The position numbers were made by a program, and so were the translations under genes. Source: an uncultured Ezakiella sp. (lineage in GTDB: Bacteria; Bacillota; Clostridia; Tissierellales; Peptoniphilaceae). From it: DNA of 64,000 nt. The DNA is taken from positions 1-64,000 of the forward strand of contig NZ_CALTVH010000006.1 in NCBI RefSeq assembly GCF_943913045.1. Direction: 5' to 3'. The notes below the pieces were generated by a model. The model worked only from the letters and a program-made list of their open reading frames with translations, was not told the origin of the DNA and ran no database searches. This document shows, one piece after another, positions 32,956 through 40,661 of the stretch (positions within the stretch are counted from its first letter, which is position 1; every line of letters starts with the position of its first letter).

Positions 32956-34128
32956 ATGAAAATTGCTTTGCTCGGCTATGGGAATATTGGTTCTGGTGTT
33001 TACACCGTCCTTCAAAACCATACTGACAATTTTGAAATAAAAAAAATCCTGGTAAAACACGATCGAACCGGCGGGCTCTTTACCAGGAATTTTGATGAGA
33101 TTTTATCGGATGAATCTATCGAGACCATTGTCGATACAATGAGTGATGACCAGGCGTCTTATGAGTATGTGACTGCGGCCATGAAGGCTGGAAAAAATGT
33201 AGTCACTTCAAATAAGGAGCTCGTGAGCAGGTATTTGAAAGAACTCTTGGGCCTGGCCGAGGAAAACGGAGTATTATTTTTGTTTGAATCCACAGTCGGC
33301 GCTGGCATTCCTTGGATCGATATGATGCACGAGTACAAGCAGATAAATAAAATCGACGAAGTCTTTGGTTGCATGAACGGGACTACCAACTTTATCCTGG
33401 ACCTCATGAAAAAAGATGGGATTGATTTTGAAGAAGCGCTTCTGAAATCTCGGATGCTCAGATACCAAGAGCCGGATTATTTTGACGACATATCAGGCGT
33501 GGACTCCAGAAACAAACTGGCAATTTCGTCTATGCTGGCCTTTAATATAAAATTAAATCCAGACGATATACCGACTTATGGTATACAAAATATCAGAAAC
33601 CTGGATTTTGGATTTTTTGAAAGGCACAAGCTTACACCAAAGCTCATGTCCTATGCCTGCTTGGATAACAATCGAATAGCGGCAATCGTTGCTCCGGTCC
33701 TTTATAAAAATGAAAGACTCAGGTCCAATGTAGGCGGTAACAACAACCTGCTGGGCTTTACCGGAGACGTGGTTGGCAACATTCAAATCATAGGCGAGGG
33801 CGCGGGCAAATTTTCCGCAGCCAACGGCATAGTCCTTGACTTATACAGGGTTTTAAATAAAAAACCATCACCGCATTTTGAAGTTGGTGACGCAAGTGTG
33901 GATGAAACCATAGTTTCTTATAAATTTTATTTTTCCTTTGATCAAACCAGCTACAAGATCGAAAGAATCCTGCTCCCATACGTGCATTCCATTTACGAAA
34001 CAGCAGATTCTTTTATTCTAACAACCAGGACCATCGGTTTGGATACCTGTTTGGAATTGTTGTGGAAGATTGAGCAGACAGACGAAAGATTCTTTTTTGC
34101 CATATATGATGATTTAGATGTAATCTAG
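32956..34128 (+). CDS. hom: Homoserine dehydrogenase
   Basis: A 390-aa protein. The N-terminal NAD(P) fold has GYGNIGSG (about 7-14). The catalytic region includes TSNKELVSRY (about 83-92) and ESTVGAGIPWI (about 110-120), then GCMNGTTNFIL (about 137-147) and DISGVDSRNKLAI, as in Hom enzymes that reduce aspartate semialdehyde to homoserine. After about residue 300 the sequence departs from a classical ACT domain but is long enough to hold one. No other threonine or methionine genes adjoin it. AGAGGTGG precedes the start. Confidence 0.9.
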   Translation: MKIALLGYGNIGSGVYTVLQNHTDNFEIKKILVKHDRTGGLFTRNFDEILSDESIETIVDTMSDDQASYEYVTAAMKAGKNVVTSNKELVSRYLKELLGLAEENGVLFLFESTVGAGIPWIDMMHEYKQINKIDEVFGCMNGTTNFILDLMKKDGIDFEEALLKSRMLRYQEPDYFDDISGVDSRNKLAISSMLAFNIKLNPDDIPTYGIQNIRNLDFGFFERHKLTPKLMSYACLDNNRIAAIVAPVLYKNERLRSNVGGNNNLLGFTGDVVGNIQIIGEGAGKFSAANGIVLDLYRVLNKKPSPHFEVGDASVDETIVSYKFYFSFDQTSYKIERILLPYVHSIYETADSFILTTRTIGLDTCLELLWKIEQTDERFFFAIYDDLDVI

Positions 34129-34168
34129 GTGGAGGATGGCTGTAAAATTTAAATAGGAACAGATTATT

Positions 34169-35386
34169 ATGTATAACAGAGACACAAAAGCACTTTTATG
34201 GGGGAGAATAAGCACAAATATTGCTGACTCCCTCCAATATATGATTATAATGTGGTTTTTTAACGAGCGATTTCAATCCCCATTTTTATTGGGATTGATA
34301 TTTGCAGTTGAATCAGGAGCGGATGTTTTATCCTTCTTGTTTGGACCACTAATAGACAACTCAAACAGCAAAAAATTATTAGTAAATTGTTCGCTGGTAC
34401 AAATAATAAACGTAATGGTATTAACTGTTTTAAGCCTTACAATTGGAATAGAAGCCAATAACTTTTGGGCTATAATAATGGTAATAAGCATGTCGATTAC
34501 AACGCTTGCAAGCACGATATTATATCCCTTGCAAATGAAGATGATACCAATGGTTGCCAAGGACGTACCATTGGTAAAAGTAAATGGCCTGTTCCATGTA
34601 TCTGAAAAAGTTTTTGATATATTATTTAATGCAATAGCCACAATATTAATTGCAAAACTCTTGATACCAATTAACCTGATAATTACGCTCGTCGTATTCT
34701 TTGTAGCAGTCAAATTGTATTCGCTGATTACTTACGATCAACATTTTAATTTTGAAGAATGTGAAGATTACGAAGAAGAGGGAACAATATCAGAATATAT
34801 CGAGGATTTAAAAGAAGGCTTTGTTGAATTAAAAAATCAGGGAGAGCTTTTAAAACTCATTGTCCCATTGATATTTGTAAATTTCTTTTACGCAATAGCA
34901 ATGGTAGGACTGCCCAGATTCTCGACAGAATTTATAAGTGACGAAGCCACAGGCTATGGAATACTCCTGACCTTTAGTGCAATTGGATCAATATTAGGAG
35001 CAAGCCTTAGCCAAATAAAAAATATCGAAAAAATTTCTATGAAGAAAATGGTATCATTTTGCCTTATGACAGCTGGAATATCATGGCTCTTAATACCGAC
35101 CTTGGCGGAGAGATTTATCTACGCCAGCTATATTGGAATATTTTTTAACGGCATATTTATTAGCTATATGAATATAATATTTATTAGTTTGGTACAATCA
35201 CGAGTATCTGAAGATACCTTGGGCCGGGTTGCTACAATAAATGAGAGTATCTTGTCATCCATAATACCAATAGGAAACTTTGTTGGGGCATGGATATTAA
35301 AAGAACTTGGGGTTATAACAACCCAGTATACTTTTGCAATAGCTCTGATTGTGTTTGGGGTTTACTATATATTTATAAAAGATTAA
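34169..35386 (+). CDS. MFS transporter
   Basis: A 405-aa protein with about 12 helices and the loop after helix 6 rich in acidic residues (FEECEDYEEEGT, about 192-203). LFGPLIDNSNSKKLL matches the motif between helices 2 and 3 of the MFS. It resembles the DHA/exporter branch (EntS/MFS_3-like). Ile codons are often ATA here, more so to the eye than in neighbouring genes, which may mean recent acquisition. It starts 40 bases after hom without a strong site of its own. Substrate unknown. Confidence 0.9.
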   Translation: MYNRDTKALLWGRISTNIADSLQYMIIMWFFNERFQSPFLLGLIFAVESGADVLSFLFGPLIDNSNSKKLLVNCSLVQIINVMVLTVLSLTIGIEANNFWAIIMVISMSITTLASTILYPLQMKMIPMVAKDVPLVKVNGLFHVSEKVFDILFNAIATILIAKLLIPINLIITLVVFFVAVKLYSLITYDQHFNFEECEDYEEEGTISEYIEDLKEGFVELKNQGELLKLIVPLIFVNFFYAIAMVGLPRFSTEFISDEATGYGILLTFSAIGSILGASLSQIKNIEKISMKKMVSFCLMTAGISWLLIPTLAERFIYASYIGIFFNGIFISYMNIIFISLVQSRVSEDTLGRVATINESILSSIIPIGNFVGAWILKELGVITTQYTFAIALIVFGVYYIFIKD

Positions 35387-35405
35387 AATTATTCAATACA
35401 AAATA

Positions 35406-35411
35406 TATAAT
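35406..35411 (+). promoter_or_regulatory. Candidate -10 of the ECF S-component gene
   Basis: TATAAT, 54 bases before the ATG; no convincing -35 seen. The leader that follows (TTAGGGTGCGCTC) was searched by eye for a riboswitch and none was recognised. Confidence 0.35.
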
Positions 35412-35465
35412 TTAGGGTGCGCTCTAATCTATATATAAAAATGACTTATGTCAGAGGAGGTTTTT

Positions 35466-35993
35466 ATGAAAATTAAAACAAAAGACATTGTTCTTATTGG
35501 ACTTTTTATCGCTCTTGGACTTATTCTCCCAATGGTTTTCCACCAACTTGGAGAAAATATGGCGAGGATGTTTTCACCAATCCATATTCCAGCCTTAATT
35601 GCTGGAGCTCTTATGGGACCAATCCATGGACTTTTGGTAGGAGTACTCACAGTTCTCACTTCAAGTCTTATCACAAGCATGCCACAATTCCCATACGCCT
35701 TTGTTATGATGGTTGAATGTGGTTCATACGGTTTGTTTTCAGGTCTATTCCAAAAAATGCTAACCAAAGATGCTATTGGCACCTTTGTTTCAACAGCCTT
35801 GGCTATGGTAGCAGGTAGGATTGTTTACGGTTTTGCCCAATATGTTTTTATGCTTACAATAAGCAAGCCGTATTCAGTTAGTGCATGGGTAACATCAATG
35901 TTTGTTAAGGGTTTACCAGCCATTATCCTTCATATAATTTTAGTTCCAATTGTAATTTTACTATTGAGAAAGTATGTAAGGGATTTCGATTGA
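35466..35993 (+). CDS. ECF transporter S-component, substrate unknown
   Basis: A 175-aa protein starting at 35466 behind AGAGGAGG. About six helices, with MFSPIHIPALIAGALMGP (about 40-57) and the helix-1 basic start MKIKTKDIVLIGLFIALG, typical of ECF S-components that bind a vitamin-like substrate and dock to EcfT. The EcfA-EcfT module at 14400-16951 can serve it. It is coupled by a four-base overlap to a kinase gene, which suggests uptake followed by phosphorylation of the same compound. Confidence 0.88.
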   Translation: MKIKTKDIVLIGLFIALGLILPMVFHQLGENMARMFSPIHIPALIAGALMGPIHGLLVGVLTVLTSSLITSMPQFPYAFVMMVECGSYGLFSGLFQKMLTKDAIGTFVSTALAMVAGRIVYGFAQYVFMLTISKPYSVSAWVTSMFVKGLPAIILHIILVPIVILLLRKYVRDFD

Positions 35994-36514
35994 TTTTTAT
36001 TACTTTAGATGGACCCTCAGGCTCTGGCAAAAGCTACTTGTCTGAGGGCCTAAAAATTGAAGGCCTTAGAGTGCTCCACGCGGACGATTTCTTTTATCCT
36101 GCAAATGAAAAGAAACACCCGCTGTCGGGCAACTTTAATGCCCCTTTTTTTATTAAAAATATCCTGCCCATGGCCTTAAAGGAAGACGGATTTTATTATC
36201 CAGTCTTTGATTGCAGAAAACAAAAATATTTTATCAAGTATGCGCCTCCTGCAAAAATCACTTTGCTTGAAGGGTCATATTCTTCGACCAAACTCCTTGA
36301 TCAATATAGGGACTTGTCCTTGTATTTAAAGGCCGACAAGAACCTTTGCAAAAAAAGAGTAATGAGGCGGGTGGGTACTGAAGCCTATAAGAATTTTGAG
36401 ACCCGCTGGTTTGTGGACGAAAGAAAATATCTAAAAAAATATAAGCCACATAAATCTGCGATAATCATTAGAAACTCCGCAGACCTAGAGGCGGCAATAA
36501 AAAAATATATTTAA
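35990..36514 (+). CDS. Uridine-kinase-like P-loop kinase
   Basis: A 174-aa protein with a TTG start inside the stop of the S-component (TTGA overlap) and AAGGGA nine bases before. Walker A is GPSGSGKS (about 8-15); HADDFF (about 30-35) is the Walker-B-like segment of uridine kinases, and LLEGSYSS (about 92-99) and RRVGTEAYKNFETRWF fit the lid. It should phosphorylate a nucleoside or vitamin-like alcohol. Its coupling to the S-component suggests metabolic trapping. Exact substrate unknown. Confidence 0.85.
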   Translation: MIFITLDGPSGSGKSYLSEGLKIEGLRVLHADDFFYPANEKKHPLSGNFNAPFFIKNILPMALKEDGFYYPVFDCRKQKYFIKYAPPAKITLLEGSYSSTKLLDQYRDLSLYLKADKNLCKKRVMRRVGTEAYKNFETRWFVDERKYLKKYKPHKSAIIIRNSADLEAAIKKYI

Positions 36515-36522
36515 TAAAGAAT

Positions 36523-36551
36523 AAATCCTCCGCCAAGTGCGGAGGATTTTT
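36523..36551 (+). terminator. Terminator of the S-component/kinase operon
   Basis: AAATCCTCCGC pairs with GCGGAGGATTT around CAAGT, followed by TT. On the minus strand the same hairpin is followed by TTTATTC, so it may also serve the convergent ABC gene. Confidence 0.88.
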
Positions 36552-36577
36552 GCGTATAAATATATAATTGTATGGAA

Positions 36578-38293
36578 TTAATTATAAAATTTGCTTTGAG
36601 CCAGGTACATATCTTTATAATATGGACAAGTTTCCATTAGCGTTTCGTGGTCGTCGAGTCCTATGAGCCTGCCGTCTTTAAAGACGGCGACCCTGTCTAC
36701 AAACCTACAGATGCCGATCCTGTGGCTGATGATTATTGAAGTTTTATTTTTAGAAACTTGGAGGAATTGTTTTAAAATTCTACTTTCTTCCATTGGATCT
36801 AAGGCGGAAGTTGGTTCGTCCAAGATTATCAGGTCGGCGTTTTTGTAAAGGCTCCTTGCAATATCCAATCGCTCGCGTTCGCCACCCGACAATTCTATGC
36901 CAGCAAAGTCTTTGCCTAACCTGGTGGTTAGCATCTGATCATTGGCTAGTTTCTCAAGGCCCACATAAGTTAAGCAGTCTTTGACTCGGACCGGATCGTA
37001 ATCTTGGCTGGCGCCAACGTGTTCGCCTACAGTTAAGTTGCTCACAGTCCTAGTCTGTGGGACGATAGAAAAATCGTCAAGGCTAAGGGCATCTTCCCCA
37101 TATTTGTTATGGCCCACATAAATATTTCCACTTGATGTATAAATGCCTGTTAACACCTTGCTAAAGGTGGTTTTACCAGACCCATTTTCTCCGACAACTG
37201 CCAGAGACTGACCCTTGTTGATTTTAATATCAACATTTTTAATTCCGTTTTCTGAATGCGGATAAGAAAAGCTAACATCCTCTAAGCTTATCCCATCAAA
37301 GGCCAGATTATAATCTTTGTCGTCCAGGTCTTGGCTGATGAAACTCATATAGTCATTGGCAAAGGCCAGTTTGCTTGGCAGATTTCCAAGAGAGCTGATA
37401 ATATATTTGCTGGCATCCTGCATTTCCTTGTAAGCAATTAAGGCTGCTCCCATCATTCCTATTTGAATTTGCCCCTTGCGAGCGAGATTTACTGTTATAA
37501 AGAGGGCCAGGGAGTAGGAGATGACATTTAAGATATCACAGAAGAGGAGCTGGCGGGCGTCCTTGGTCTTTTCCTTATAATAATCTGCTGACATACTATG
37601 AAAAACATTTCTATATTTATTTAAGAAAAAGTCTGCACTGTCGTTTATTTTTATTTCCCGATTAGTTTTTGTATCTGTAAATAGTGAATAAAAATATTCC
37701 AGCTTCCTTTGGTCAAAGGCTTGGATAGATTTTAAATCATAAAAAGCCTTGCCACGGATAAGGCGGGTTATCAGATAGGGAACAGTGGTTAAGATTGCCA
37801 GATAAATAAGCTTAGTAGAATAGGATCCCAGGCTGATAATTATGAGGACAATGGTAAAGACATGGCCCAAAATTCTTGCAAATGTGTGGGCACAAGTGCT
37901 GATAATCTCATTGTCCAAGGCCTTATGGGCCCTTTGGATATTGGTTAAAAAATCCCTGTCCTCAAATTTTAATAGGTCTAGATTGATTAGCTTTTGACCC
38001 ATTTCGTATTTAAGTTCTTTGCCAGTTTTTTCATACAAATAGCCGTTCATTGTTATGGCATAAAAATATTCCAAAATCCTGCTTATTAATATGAGGCCCA
38101 AAAAATACAGGCTGTAAGTAATCACTGGTTGTATGCTAGCTTGTGTATTGATATAGTCAAAGGCCGACTCGATAATGTTCATGGTCATATACAAATTGCC
38201 AGCTATCAAAAAGCCGTTTATTATATGATTTAAAATAACATAGGTCAGGGCCAGGGGACAAATTTTAAAAACTTTCTTTAATATTTTAAGCAT
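36578..38293 (-). CDS. ABC exporter, ATPase-permease half B
   Basis: A 571-aa protein. The start is set at the ATG 38293-38291, where GGAGG is eight bases upstream; the 44 extra upstream codons overlap the previous gene and look unrelated. N-terminal type-I exporter region with about six helices (1-320); the ATPase domain has GENGSGKTT (about 370-378), LSGGERERLDIARSL and LIILDEPTSALDP, then IISHRI. It pairs with the upstream half A (8-base overlap) to form a heterodimer. The substrate is unknown. Confidence 0.92.
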   Translation of the reverse strand: MLKILKKVFKICPLALTYVILNHIINGFLIAGNLYMTMNIIESAFDYINTQASIQPVITYSLYFLGLILISRILEYFYAITMNGYLYEKTGKELKYEMGQKLINLDLLKFEDRDFLTNIQRAHKALDNEIISTCAHTFARILGHVFTIVLIIISLGSYSTKLIYLAILTTVPYLITRLIRGKAFYDLKSIQAFDQRKLEYFYSLFTDTKTNREIKINDSADFFLNKYRNVFHSMSADYYKEKTKDARQLLFCDILNVISYSLALFITVNLARKGQIQIGMMGAALIAYKEMQDASKYIISSLGNLPSKLAFANDYMSFISQDLDDKDYNLAFDGISLEDVSFSYPHSENGIKNVDIKINKGQSLAVVGENGSGKTTFSKVLTGIYTSSGNIYVGHNKYGEDALSLDDFSIVPQTRTVSNLTVGEHVGASQDYDPVRVKDCLTYVGLEKLANDQMLTTRLGKDFAGIELSGGERERLDIARSLYKNADLIILDEPTSALDPMEESRILKQFLQVSKNKTSIIISHRIGICRFVDRVAVFKDGRLIGLDDHETLMETCPYYKDMYLAQSKFYN

Positions 38294-40004
38294 GGCTATC
38301 CTCCTTATACCACGAGGCCTGTTCTTGATACATATGGTAATATTTGCCCTTGGCTTGCATGAGGGCCTCGTGATTGCCTCTTTCAATAACTTTGCCCTTG
38401 TCCAGGACGATAATTTCACCTGCAAGACGTGATAAGACCAGGCGGTGGGTAATGATAATGGCGCCGCGGTCTTCTAAGATTTTTATAATGTCCTCGTACA
38501 TCCTAGCTTCTATTAGCGGATCCATGGAGGCGGTCGGCTCATCAAAGATTAGAAAGTCTGAATTTTTTGCCAGGGCCCTGCAGATTGCAAGCTTTTGATT
38601 TTCTCCGCCAGATAAGTAGACCCCATCGTCTTCTAATTTTCCTAAATTTCTTTCGGCATCATATTTGTCTAGGCCCATTAACTCCAAGGCCTTATTTATT
38701 TCATAGTCCTTGCCCAAATTTATATTGTCTTTAATGGACAGCTGAAAATTTTGAAAGTCTTGAAAGACTATGGCCATTTCTTGGGATAAGGCTTGGTAGC
38801 TGAGGAGATTTGGATCTGCACCAGCGAGCAGAACTTTTCCTGAACTTGGCCTGTACAAGCCTGCGGCTAGCTTGACCAAGGTCGTCTTGCCAGCTCCGTT
38901 ATCTCCAACTATGGCTGTGATTTTGTCTTTATTTATGGACAGGTTTAAATTATCAAAAACCAAATCGTCAGAGCCCGGATATGAAAAAGAAACATCAACA
39001 AAATCGATAGTGGAACCGGATAGGTCTTGGTTGGCGACTTCTTTTTCTTTGTAGGCAAGTATTAGGACAAGTGTATTTGCCATGTAGCCGCTGTTTGCTA
39101 TGGTGCTAGCCTCATAGACCAGCTCTTCAGCTATATCTATGGAGTTTGCTGCAGATGTAATAACAGCTGTCACAGAACCAATGCTAATGGTATGGGCCAA
39201 GAGTTTTAGAATTACAAAAACAATGGCAAGGATAAACCAGATGATTGTAATAGCTGAAGAATACAAGAGGAATTTTTGGCTGCTGATGGTTGTCTTTAAA
39301 CGCTCATCAAAAACTGCATCCGAATATTTTTTATACTTTGATAAAAATAAATTTTTCATTTGAAAAACTTTGATCTCATAGAGGGCGTCCTTGTCTTTTA
39401 AAATCCTTAGGATATTGTCCATCTCACGCTCATTGTGAGAAGTATTTTCAAACATTGCATCCATTTTGCTTACAGCCTTAAAAGTCATAAAGGAATCTAA
39501 GCTGGCAAAGACCAGGTAAGTAATTCCCAGATAAACCGAGATAGAAAAAAACACAAGGGCTATACCGATTACTTGGACCAGGATTGAAACAATTGCAATG
39601 GACGAGTTAAAGAGCTCAATAATATCCATGTGAGGTCGGGACTTGATCTTGTTTAATTTGTCTTGCAAGTCCGGTTTTTCTAAGTCTTCCATGCTAATAT
39701 TGTTTAGTTTTTTCATAACTTTGGTCGTCAAATTTTCCTCTAGCCTTTGCTCAAGTTTGATATCCAAAATATTTCTAATAAATTTGGCCAGCTCTCTCCA
39801 GGCGAAGAGGACAATGAGGATAATAATTGGCCTGAGGTCGCCGTGGCCGCTTGCAAATCCAGCGATTGAATCCACCACGTTTTTTGTATAGTAGATAATT
39901 AGGGGACTGGCAAGGGCGGACAAGAGTGCTTCAAGCAAAATAAGTAGAGAAATATTTTTGGCATTATCTTTGACAATTTTATAAGTATTAAATATAGCTT
40001 TCAT
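38286..40004 (-). CDS. ABC exporter, ATPase-permease half A
   Basis: A 572-aa protein with about six helices (1-310) and an ATPase domain carrying GDNGAGKTT (about 363-371), LSGGENQKLAICRAL and FLIFDEPTASMDP, with IITHRL. It overlaps half B by eight bases, so the two are made together. GGAGGGTG precedes the ATG. A CTTTACT/AGTAAAG inverted repeat (40052-40058 and 40074-40080) lies in the upstream region and could be an operator. A small secreted protein gene lies upstream but behind its own terminator. Confidence 0.92.
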   Translation of the reverse strand: MKAIFNTYKIVKDNAKNISLLILLEALLSALASPLIIYYTKNVVDSIAGFASGHGDLRPIIILIVLFAWRELAKFIRNILDIKLEQRLEENLTTKVMKKLNNISMEDLEKPDLQDKLNKIKSRPHMDIIELFNSSIAIVSILVQVIGIALVFFSISVYLGITYLVFASLDSFMTFKAVSKMDAMFENTSHNEREMDNILRILKDKDALYEIKVFQMKNLFLSKYKKYSDAVFDERLKTTISSQKFLLYSSAITIIWFILAIVFVILKLLAHTISIGSVTAVITSAANSIDIAEELVYEASTIANSGYMANTLVLILAYKEKEVANQDLSGSTIDFVDVSFSYPGSDDLVFDNLNLSINKDKITAIVGDNGAGKTTLVKLAAGLYRPSSGKVLLAGADPNLLSYQALSQEMAIVFQDFQNFQLSIKDNINLGKDYEINKALELMGLDKYDAERNLGKLEDDGVYLSGGENQKLAICRALAKNSDFLIFDEPTASMDPLIEARMYEDIIKILEDRGAIIITHRLVLSRLAGEIIVLDKGKVIERGNHEALMQAKGKYYHMYQEQASWYKEDSHA

Positions 40005-40086
40005 TTCTCACCCTCCATTTTAATCGAACTTAATAATATAATATACTTTAACTTTACTACAAATAAGCAAAAAAGTAAAGCAAATA

Positions 40087-40119
40087 AAAAGCCCTTAGAC
40101 TTGGGATTAGTCTAAGGGC
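40087..40119 (-). terminator. Terminator of the small secreted protein gene
   Basis: GCCCTTAGAC pairs with GTCTAAGGGC (10 bp) around a nine-base loop; on the minus strand TTTTTATTT follows. Confidence 0.88.
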
Positions 40120-40146
40120 ATGTTTTTGTTTTTAGGTTGTTAAAGC

Positions 40147-40542
40147 TTACTTAGTCATATCAATGAATAAATTTAGGCTTTTCATTCTAGGAGCTAGTGG
40201 ATTATCATGTACTGCAATGACACCTCTATCTCCTTCAACTCTTACTTCGATTGATCTTTTAGCATTTTTAACATCATGTGCCCATCCAGAATAAGTTATA
40301 TATGCTTGTGAATCTTTATGAACAACACTTGTTAAATAAATCTTTCCTTCCCATTCTTTACTAATATAATCATAGTATGTTGGTACTTTTTCATATGAAG
40401 GATGGCTAATCACAATTCCATCTATTAATTTTCCATTGCTGGGTGTAGGCCCTTTTATTTCATATGCATTTGCCATAATGCTTGGCACCAATAAGGTGGA
40501 TAGCATTAGCAGAGTTAATAAAACTGATAATGTTTTTTTCAT
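40147..40542 (-). CDS. Small secreted protein of unknown function
   Basis: A 131-aa protein with a clear signal peptide (MKKTLSVLLTLLMLSTLLVP, cleavage near ANA-YEI, about 26). The mature 105 residues are mostly beta-like, include YDYISKEWEGKIYLTS and ITYSGWAHDVKNAKRS, and have no cysteine. I do not recognise a family. AGGAGG lies nine bases before the ATG, and it has its own promoter and terminator. It is followed by the heterodimeric ABC exporter genes, with no GG-type leader to suggest that it is their cargo. Confidence 0.8.
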   Translation of the reverse strand: MKKTLSVLLTLLMLSTLLVPSIMANAYEIKGPTPSNGKLIDGIVISHPSYEKVPTYYDYISKEWEGKIYLTSVVHKDSQAYITYSGWAHDVKNAKRSIEVRVEGDRGVIAVHDNPLAPRMKSLNLFIDMTK

Positions 40543-40604
40543 AAAATATTTACCTCCTGTATAAATCTGGAAACATTTATAAATAAATTATTTCTCTACA
40601 TATA

Positions 40605-40634
40605 ATGTTACCATCTGCACACTTGCTTTGTCAA
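40605..40634 (-). promoter_or_regulatory. Promoter of the small secreted protein gene
   Basis: On the minus strand TTGACA (40634-40629), an 18-base spacer and TAACAT (40610-40605) with extended TGG. The start codon is about 60 bases downstream. Confidence 0.6.
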
Positions 40635-40661
40635 GAATACGCGATAAAGCATTTACAGTTT

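Noticed and set aside
36578..40542. Small secreted protein plus ABC exporter as a bacteriocin or RiPP cluster
   Set aside because: The protein has an ordinary signal peptide without a double-Gly leader, no modifying enzyme is present, and a terminator separates the genes.
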